Source: Bacillota bacterium
Lineage (GTDB): Bacteria; Bacillota; Clostridia; Oscillospirales; Acutalibacteraceae
Direction: 5' to 3'
DNA: 64,000 nt
Assembly: GCA_023410445.1 (NCBI GenBank)
Contig: JAEYPT010000006.1
Span: forward strand, 359,535-423,534
This document shows, piece after piece, positions 58,071 to 64,000 of the stretch; within the stretch, counting starts at the first letter, position 1; every line of letters begins with the position of its first letter. The notes under the pieces were generated by a model. That model did not search any database. It had not been told where the DNA came from and saw only the letters and a list, made by a program, of their open reading frames with translations. Made by a program: the position numbers and the translations under genes.

Positions 58071-60571
58071 ATGAAAAGATCAAAAGCTCTGAATAGAAAC
58101 CGCATATTTCATGAATTGCAGACCGCTTGTGAATTTCCGCTCACGATTGTAGAAGCACCAATGGGTTTCGGCAAAACCACAGCAGTCAGAAGTTTTTTTG
58201 ATTCACAGAATACGAAACCACAGTGGATTACATTTCGAAGTGCTGATCAATCCGCCTCGCTTTTTTGGCATGCTTTTATTGACACAATAGGCAGGACGGA
58301 TGATAAGGCGCGAGCCGCTTTGGAAAACGTCGGGTTTCCAACCGATGCGCCGCAGCTGAACAAGTTTTTTTCTATTCTTAACAATCTAATCAATCAAGAT
58401 AATTTAATATTTGTGATGGATGATTACCATCTTTCACAGAATCTGCAGTTAAACAAGCTGATTTTGCAGATTGCGCAGGAAGAAATCGCCTGGCTTCATA
58501 TGATTATTATTACCAGAGACACAACGAATCTGGATTTTGTTGAGTTGCTGTCGAAAGGACTGTGCTATGTAATATCCCAGCAAAAATTAAGATTCACCAA
58601 GGATGAAATCGAAGAATACTGTCGAATGATGGCAGTCGAAATAACCCCGGCCGATCTCGCGAAAATTTGCGAATATGCCGGAGGATGGATCTCTTTTATC
58701 TATATCATTTTGCTTGGTCTGGAGCAAGGGCTCCCTGTGGGAATAAGCGGTACGATTGACGAACTGATTGAAAAAGCATTGTTTAATCCTTACGGCAGTG
58801 ATATTCAGGACTTCCTCCTGAAACTTTCCATTATGGATGAGTTTACGGCAGCACAGGCGGAATATGTTACAGGGAATGAAAATGCAGCTGCTGAACTCAA
58901 AGACATGTGTCGAAAAAATGCATTTATTTTTTATGATGAAATCCACAAGACCTATAAAATACATAATGTTCTTTTGGATTTTTTGCGATTAAAGCAGCAC
59001 TTTCCAGAACGGGAGCTAAAGGAATTATATGGACGGCTTGGCGATTGGTATCTTGAAAAAGAGGATTTTCCGGCAGCTTATTCTTTTCTGTATCGTTCGG
59101 GTCAGATAAATCGGATTTTATCGCAATTAAATGACCAAAAAAACATGAGAAACAATGTGCCTTCTTTTGAAGGAGAGGACGAATTGTTCGACAGTGTTTC
59201 GAGGGAGCAGCTTTTTCAATTTCCGCTTGCTTATTTGCAGCATATCCTCCAATGTGTGATTCTCGGCAAAAAGCCGATTTCAGTATGGAAGGAACGGCTG
59301 GATGAACTACAGCAGTACTTTGAAGAGTCGGTGGGCGTTGATGATGAGTACCGCGACAGAATAATAGGAGAATATTAGTCGTCAAAATTATTACACTCTT
59401 CAATAATGCTCCTGAAATTTCAGCTGCATTCGATAAAGTTTACAGGTACTTAAAAGGACAGCAATCTTATATCGCGCTCCTAAGCAATGCATTTACCTTT
59501 GGTTCTCCTCATTATACGTATCTCTATTTCCGAGAGGCCGGCAGCTTACAAAAAACAAAAGATCTGTTGTCAAGTGAAGTTCAGTATGCTAAGTTTTCAA
59601 ACGGCTGCGGGGAGGGCAGCGACCTCTTATCTCTTGCTGAATATGCTCTGGAAACCGGAGATTGGGATCATGTTGAATTATACAGTACGCGGGCAATGCG
59701 AAAAGCGGAAGCAAAAAATCAGACCAGTATCATTATTTGCGCCAAATTTAATCTGATAAGGTTTCTGATCTTTCAAGGCAAAGTTGGGGAAGCAATTAAA
59801 ATTCTGGAGCAACTGGAAAAGGATAATGAAAATACAAATTTTCCTGTTTATTATTCCACCATTGCAATGTGCAAAGGGTACCTCTATTCCTGCACTTGCC
59901 AGCCGGAAAAAATTCCGTTTTGGCTGCAAACCGGTGATATGGCTACCGCCACTTTGTATTATCAGGGCGTCGGATTTAATTATTTGGTTTACGGCAAGGC
60001 ATTAATGGCGTCTTCACGGTATGCGGAGCTTAAAGTTCAAACAGAGATTTTTCAAAAGAAATTTTCTTTGTACAGCAATCAGCTTGGATTTATTCACAAC
60101 TACATTTTTAAGGCAGTCGCCAAATATCAATTGTATGGAATCGACGCGGGGACTGCTATTCTGGAAGAAGGGCTATTCAAAGCTCAACCCGATAATCTGA
60201 TTATGCCTTTTGTAGAAAACGCAACTTATATCTTGAAAATGCTGAAAATCATTGCTGAAAAATATCCAGATAATGATTATTTACAGCTTATTCTTTCCGG
60301 CTGCCTGCAATATGAGAAGAATTCCAAGTCCGAGAGCTATGTGGTCGCTTTTCTATCACAGCGTGAGATTAACGTATTGTCTCTTGCGGCCGAAGGCTTG
60401 ACAAGGAAGGAAATTTCAGGGCATTTATTCATATCTGAGGAAACTGTAAAAACACATTTTAAAAATATCTATGAAAAGCTGGAAGTGAACAGTAAGATGG
60501 AAGCGGTCAAAATTGCGCAGGCTCGAGGATACATTACATCTGATCTTCAACATAAAACGTCCGCCTCGTGA
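58071..60571 (+). pseudogene. MalT-type LuxR-family regulator gene, split by a one-base frameshift
   Basis: The first frame (58071-59378, 435 aa) has the Walker A motif E-A-P-M-G-F-G-K-T-T-A-V-R-S-F and the STAND NTPase region, and stops shortly after R-D-R-I-I-G-E. The next frame picks up at I-L-V-V-K-I-I-T-L-F-N-N-A (from about 59372) and runs to 60571. It contains the family's G-S-P-H-Y-T-Y-L-Y-F-R and E-Y-A-L-E-T-G-D-W and the C-terminal LuxR HTH (S-Q-R-E-I-N-V-L-S-L-A-A-E-G-L-T-R). A single missing A in GGAGAATATTAG would restore one protein of about 833 aa. No slippery heptamer is present. Either the gene is broken or the base call is wrong. Confidence 0.85.
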
Positions 60572-60621
60572 CGTTCTGAAACAGATGCTGCCGTGACCAA
60601 AAACAAAAGGAGGAAACTGAG

Positions 60622-61659
60622 ATGATGAAGCACTGCCAAGCCAGAATTCCGATTTATCGTTCTTTGCTGCCATGGAAAGGGGACAGCAAAAAAGAAATGA
60701 TGAAAAAGGTGCTTACGTTTCTTGACGTCTCTGTGCTTCTTGTCTGTACTTTTCTACTGGTCAACGATCTGATTCTTGAGCCGATACGCTCCGATCAGGA
60801 ACAACAGGATGTTAAAAATATCTATTACTCCAACCCTCAATCTTCAAAATCGGACATGCCGCCGTCAAGCAAAGCTTCCGTTTCCAGCAAATTGCCGGAA
60901 CATAAAGCGGTACAGGTCAGGGCACCACGCTTCGCAGAACTGCATAAGGTCAATCCCGATATTGTGGGCTGGATTACTGTACCGAATACCAACATTGACC
61001 TTCCGGTTTTGCAGGCAGATCCTCACGCACCCGAATTTTATCTCACCCACGATTACAATAAGAATTATGCGGCATACGGCAGTATTTTTGCGGACTGCCG
61101 CGCCCCTGTAACGGATGAAAGCTCCCGGAGCATGATTCTATATGGTCATTCGCTTCTGTCAGGCCGCATGTTTACCCAGCTTAATAAATACAAAGCGCTT
61201 GATTTTTATAAATCCGCTCCTTCTTTTACATTTGATACCACCGGTGACCAGTCCAAGTGGAAAATTATCTCTGTGTTTCTAACCAATACCTTGTCTGAGC
61301 AGGGAAAGCCATTTGACTATATGAAAACAGATTTTAAAAATGACAGCGATTATCTCAATTTTGTCTATCAACTTAGAATCCGTTCCATTTACAACACGGG
61401 AGTAAGTTTTAATGCCAATGACAAAATCGTGCTGCTATCTACGTGTTCTTATGAATTTGAAGATTTTCGCGAAGTTGTGGCCGCACGTAAAGTGCGCGCA
61501 GGGGAAGGCAATGCAGTCCAAACGAATCGGGCTTCCTACAATAATAAAGTGCTTTATCCAGACTGCTGGTATAAAAAAAACGGCGGAAAAAAGCCCGTTT
61601 GGCCCAGTACATATGAGCAGGCAGTAAAGGATCAGGTTTTGTCATGGGATGAGGAATAA
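60622..61659 (+). CDS. Class B sortase
   Basis: A membrane transpeptidase of 345 aa. One TM helix (about residues 31-52) precedes a Ser-rich stalk and the sortase domain (about 100-300). The catalytic residues can be read: His176 (LYGHSLLSGRMF), Cys275 (LLSTCSYEF) and Arg283 (DFREVVAARKV). F-A-E-L-H-K-V-N-P-D-I-V-G-W-I and Y-L-T-H-D-Y-N are class B hallmarks. AAGGAGG precedes the ATG. The nearby SPKTG cohesin protein is the obvious candidate substrate, since class B sortase of Clostridioides difficile uses (S/P)PXTG. It lies 50 bp after the LuxR gene, perhaps in one transcript. Confidence 0.93.
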   Translation: MMKHCQARIPIYRSLLPWKGDSKKEMMKKVLTFLDVSVLLVCTFLLVNDLILEPIRSDQEQQDVKNIYYSNPQSSKSDMPPSSKASVSSKLPEHKAVQVRAPRFAELHKVNPDIVGWITVPNTNIDLPVLQADPHAPEFYLTHDYNKNYAAYGSIFADCRAPVTDESSRSMILYGHSLLSGRMFTQLNKYKALDFYKSAPSFTFDTTGDQSKWKIISVFLTNTLSEQGKPFDYMKTDFKNDSDYLNFVYQLRIRSIYNTGVSFNANDKIVLLSTCSYEFEDFREVVAARKVRAGEGNAVQTNRASYNNKVLYPDCWYKKNGGKKPVWPSTYEQAVKDQVLSWDEE

Positions 61660-61744
61660 TGAATACCGGAATTGTCTGGCCTAAGTCAAAGTTTCCTCTT
61701 CCCTAACATTATGCTGGAGGCGCTATGAGATGAATTCATAGATC

Positions 61745-61771
61745 AGGCTTTCACCTTTGAAAGGCCTTTTC
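61745..61771 (+). terminator. Probable terminator of the sortase gene
   Basis: GGCTTTCA pairs with TGAAAGGCC (one bulged base), followed by TTTTCT, about 85 bp past the sortase stop codon. Confidence 0.5.
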
Positions 61772-61898
61772 TATCAGCAAGCATATTCTAATTATATATT
61801 TCCTGTTTGAGAAACAGCAAAATTTTTAATTGCCTTTATGACAGGATTACCGTCCGTAATGCACATTATGGCCACGCAAGTCTGAATGCGGATATTTG

Positions 61899-61997
61899 TT
61901 CAATTACGGTGTTGACACTCGCACGGTCAGTTCGTCGCTGAGGCACAGTCACACAAGCACGACTCTTGATATTTACATCCATACTTTTGGGCAGTAG
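61899..61997 (+). pseudogene. Second tyrosine recombinase (integrase) 3' remnant
   Basis: The frame reads F-N-Y-G-V-D-T-R-T-V-S-S-S-L-R-H-S-H-T and then S-T-T-L-D-I-Y-I-H-T-F before a stop at 61995. This is the box around the last catalytic His and the nucleophilic Tyr of phage/ICE tyrosine integrases (usual form L-G-H-S-x-x-S-T-T-L-x-I-Y-x-H). The Gly is replaced by Arg, the rest of the protein is missing, and upstream traces (61862-61890) are out of frame. Confidence 0.75.
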
Positions 61998-62048
61998 CAC
62001 AATCGGTAGCAAATGCTCTTCCGTTACATTCCAGCAATACAGAAAAAG

Positions 62049-62082
62049 GCGGGCACTAAAAACAGTGTCCGCTTAGTTTTTT
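62049..62082 (+). terminator. Terminator-like hairpin after the second integrase remnant
   Basis: GCGGGCAC (62049-62056) pairs with GTGTCCGC (62065-62072), loop TAAAAACA, followed by TTAGTTTTTT. It matches the hairpin at 50510 in sequence and relative position. Confidence 0.65.
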
Positions 62083-62173
62083 AGGCTGACGACCAAAGAA
62101 CGGCCAAACCGATTTTTATAAAAAACGAATGCCTCAGAGTCCGCATGAATGCTGGATTTTAAGGCATGTATAT

Positions 62174-62199
62174 TGGTGCGGGTGACAGGACTTGAAACC
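62174..62199 (-). other. tRNA 3'-end-like sequence, candidate attachment-site scar
   Basis: On the minus strand the sequence runs GGTTTCAAGTCCTGTCAC then CCGCACCA. It looks like the T-arm and acceptor end of a tRNA (normally GGTTCAAGTCC...CACCA), with one extra T and no tRNA body before it. It lies about 175 bp beyond the integrase remnant, the usual place for an att site. Confidence 0.5.
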
Positions 62200-62440
62200 G
62201 AAAATTTGATTTTAATACATTGCAAGGGATGTTAACAAATGGCGGTGCTATGCGGTTTTTGGCAGTTTCTATTTTCTCAACGTTGGCAGTCAAAGGCCGG
62301 TTTTTGCAGACATAAACCCCAAATAAACCCCAAGATTAGTCTCAGTATTCCTTTTTATTTATGTTTTGTAACCGGTCAAGTACTGCTCGTTAATGGCTCA
62401 ATGTTCCTTTATCGGATTTAAGTGAATAATGAGTATAATG
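62200..62440. other. Gene-free right border of the island
   Basis: No gene recognised. The stretch 62232-62300 is partly similar to 50638-50740 at the left border. Confidence 0.4.
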
Positions 62441-62476
62441 AAAGGCCCCGGGCAATTAAACTCGGAGCCTTTGTTG
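62441..62476. terminator. Weak terminator of the manganese catalase gene
   Basis: AAAGGCCCCGGG pairs with CTCGGAGCCTTT (two mismatches). It lies just past the stop codon of the minus-strand catalase gene. The T-run is better on the plus strand. Confidence 0.5.
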
Positions 62477-62478
62477 TT

Positions 62479-63192
62479 TTAGTGTACCATTCCCTGCCCC
62501 TGCTGAGGAGACGACGGGTTCGGAACATTGAATTTGGGTGGCTTTGCATTTTTTAGGTTGCTTTCATCGTAAAACTTACCGGGTGTTGAGAGGTCGAAGT
62601 ATTTTTTGCTGTCCATCGTGGCGGCCCAATCCTGAAGCGATCCGGTTTCCTCCAGCTGGTTAAAGGCTTCCCGGAACAGCGTATTGTGAGCTTCCTCCCG
62701 GTTCAGCAGAAAATCAATCGCCTCTCGGACGCCCTTGTCCGTGATCTGGCGATATAAATACTCATACACGACCTTGGCACGCTGTTCCGCAGCGATATCG
62801 GCCAAGATATCGGCTGCCAGATCACCCGTTTCGTTGATATATACGCCGTTAAACGGATACCCGGAGGCATTTGCCAACATTGGAGTTAAGCCGGACAACA
62901 CGGAAGCCTCAATACTTCCCACTGTAGTATTCTGAGCATCCAGATTATGGCCGTTCAACAGATTGACTAAGGTAGCGACCATTTCCATGTGCCCCAGCTC
63001 TTCCGACCCAATATCCAGAAAGAGGTCTTTGATCTTTTGGTCTTTGATCCGGTAGCTCTGCGAGATATATTGGAGGGCGGCTTTCAGCTCTCCCTGAGGG
63101 CCTCCCAGCTGTTCCTGCATCATGTTGGCGTAATTGGGATTGGGTCCGTCAACCTTCACATCCATTAACAACTGCTTTTCATGTTTGAACAT
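62479..63192 (-). CDS. Manganese catalase (CotJC-type)
   Basis: A di-manganese catalase of about 237 aa that would convert hydrogen peroxide to water and oxygen. The ferritin-like bundle carries the ligand motifs G-E-L-K-A-A-L-Q-Y, E-E-L-G-H-M-E-M, A-E-Q-R-A-K-V-V-Y-E and R-E-E-A-H. The tail is the P-x-F-x-V type of CotJC spore-coat catalases rather than the longer Lactobacillus form. The start at 63192 follows GGAAGGG; the upstream ATG at 63210 lacks a ribosome site. It is followed upstream by a frameshifted dehydrogenase gene in the same direction, 45 bp away. Confidence 0.93.
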   Translation of the reverse strand: MFKHEKQLLMDVKVDGPNPNYANMMQEQLGGPQGELKAALQYISQSYRIKDQKIKDLFLDIGSEELGHMEMVATLVNLLNGHNLDAQNTTVGSIEASVLSGLTPMLANASGYPFNGVYINETGDLAADILADIAAEQRAKVVYEYLYRQITDKGVREAIDFLLNREEAHNTLFREAFNQLEETGSLQDWAATMDSKKYFDLSTPGKFYDESNLKNAKPPKFNVPNPSSPQQGQGMVH

Positions 63193-63237
63193 ATCAGCCC
63201 TTCCTTTCATAACTTATATTTTCCCTAATTTGTCGGT

Positions 63238-64000
63238 TTATGGCTTTAAAACTACTTTAATGCAGTCATCAGCTTTTTTATCAAAAATTTCGTAGGCGTG
63301 GACACCCTCGGAAAGCGAAACCTTGTGTGTAATGATATCTGTTGCGTCAAATTTATTTTGCATAATAAGACCGAGAATTGTTTCGATATAGCTGTTGGAG
63401 GGGCATTGGCCCATCTTAAGCGTGATTGTTCCGGGAGAAGAAGTCTCCAAACGGGAACATATTGTACTTTGCTCCGTAAACGCCTGTAAACTGGATTGTG
63501 CCGCCTTTTCGCACTGCCTGAGATGCAATTTCAATCGCTGATTTTGATCCACCCTGAAGTTTCAGCGCAGTTTCAATTTTTTCGAATGTGGACATTTTGC
63601 CATCCATGCCGACGTAGTCAATGACGACATCCGCACCTCCGTGGGTGATTTTCTTCAGATATTCGCCGGTATTTTCGTACTCCTGAAAATTAACGGTTTC
63701 GACTCCGTAGGTTTTGGCATGATCCATCCGATATCCGACGCAGTCGACCATGATGATGCGTTCAGCACCGAAAAATGCAGCCCATTTTGCAGTCAGCAAC
63801 CCAACCGGTCCGCAGCCCAGAATTGTGACAGTATCTCCCGGCTTCATCCCGCTGTTCACCACGCTCCAATAGAAGGTTGGCAGAATATCCGTCAAAAAAA
63901 GCACCTTTTCATCTTCCAACTCGTCAGGAACGATCGTCGGACCGACGTTTGCGAAAGGAACCCGCAGGTATTCCGCCTGTCCGCCGTCATAACCGCCGAA
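63238..64000 (-). pseudogene. Zinc-type alcohol dehydrogenase gene with a frameshift, 5' end outside window
   Basis: A medium-chain dehydrogenase, resembling the glutathione-independent formaldehyde dehydrogenase-like group. The 5' part enters the window as F-G-G-Y-D-G-G-Q-A-E-Y-L-R-V-P and has the Rossmann motif V-T-I-L-G-C-G-P-V-G-L-L, running in frame to F-G-D-F-F-S-R-N-N-H-A and a stop at 63416. The 3' part, in another frame from about 63440, reads I-T-L-K-M-G-Q-C-P-S-N-S-Y-I-E and ends D-D-C-I-K-V-V-L-K-P. Deleting one A from CGGAACAATCACG would join them. Either a true pseudogene or a single-base error. Confidence 0.85.

Noticed and set aside
59345..59400. Programmed -1 frameshifting in the LuxR gene
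   Set aside because: There is no X-XXY-YYZ slippery heptamer or downstream pseudoknot candidate at the junction. A simple one-base deletion fits better.

Overview
The window looks like chromosome of a flagellated, Gram-positive Clostridia member, most likely Oscillospiraceae (Clostridium leptum / Caproiciproducens-like). The evidence is class B and class D sortases, a CpsB/C/D-type exopolysaccharide phospho-regulation set, cohesin and dockerin modules, a secondary alcohol dehydrogenase of the C. beijerinckii/Thermoanaerobacter type, a CotJC-type manganese catalase, and purine-rich Shine-Dalgarno sites. The taxonomic call is inference; there is no rRNA gene.

Layout. 1-2.2 kb: the end of a sugar ABC-transporter operon faces a divergent LacI-family regulator, with three related operator-like sites. 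2.3-4.2 kb: a chemoreceptor with a sigma-28-like promoter. 4.6-7.8 kb: an initiating sugar-phosphate transferase and a Wzz / tyrosine kinase / PHP phosphatase operon. 7.9-12.6 kb: a class D sortase operon with two secreted proteins that share an N-terminal domain, then a tandem VanZ protein. 13-18 kb: a 1639-aa secreted Ig/FN3/GLUG protein, divergent from a MalT-type LuxR regulator (18.1-20.7 kb), with a palindrome between their promoters. 20.8-24.6 kb: alcohol dehydrogenase, CPBP protease, GrpB, DUF3781 and nitroreductase genes. 24.7-29.3 kb: a 1529-aa secreted 5'-nucleotidase-type protein. 29.8-32.4 kb: small membrane proteins, a decayed SPFH gene and an EamA transporter. 32.9-38.0 kb: a 1710-aa GLUG-repeat surface protein. 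39-43.3 kb: a LytTR/GHKL two-component pair, a FlxA-like gene broken by an amber codon, and a second chemoreceptor. 44.2-50.2 kb: SLC13 and MFS transporters facing a LysR regulator and an Old-Yellow-Enzyme-type flavoprotein. 50.3-62.2 kb: an island-like block bounded by two tyrosine-integrase 3' remnants. 62.5-64 kb: a manganese catalase and a frameshifted alcohol dehydrogenase.

The most notable content is a surface-protein network. Five very different secreted proteins (10.0-11.6, 13.0-17.9, 24.7-29.3, 32.9-38.0 and 51.0-53.2 kb) share all or part of one C-terminal module. Three of them end in a near-identical tail (R-Q-Y/I-G-x-F/Y at the C terminus).

The 50-62 kb block encodes what looks like a miniature cohesin-dockerin assembly without any recognisable glycoside hydrolase: a cohesin protein with an SPKTG wall-sorting signal, a cohesin-plus-dockerin adaptor, and a repeat protein with a dockerin. 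Next to them are a class B sortase that could anchor the first protein and a MalT-like regulator. Five G-rich direct repeats resembling MalT boxes lie in the intergenic region shared by the regulator and the dockerin operon. The regulator gene carries a one-base frameshift, so the system may be decaying, or the base call may need checking.
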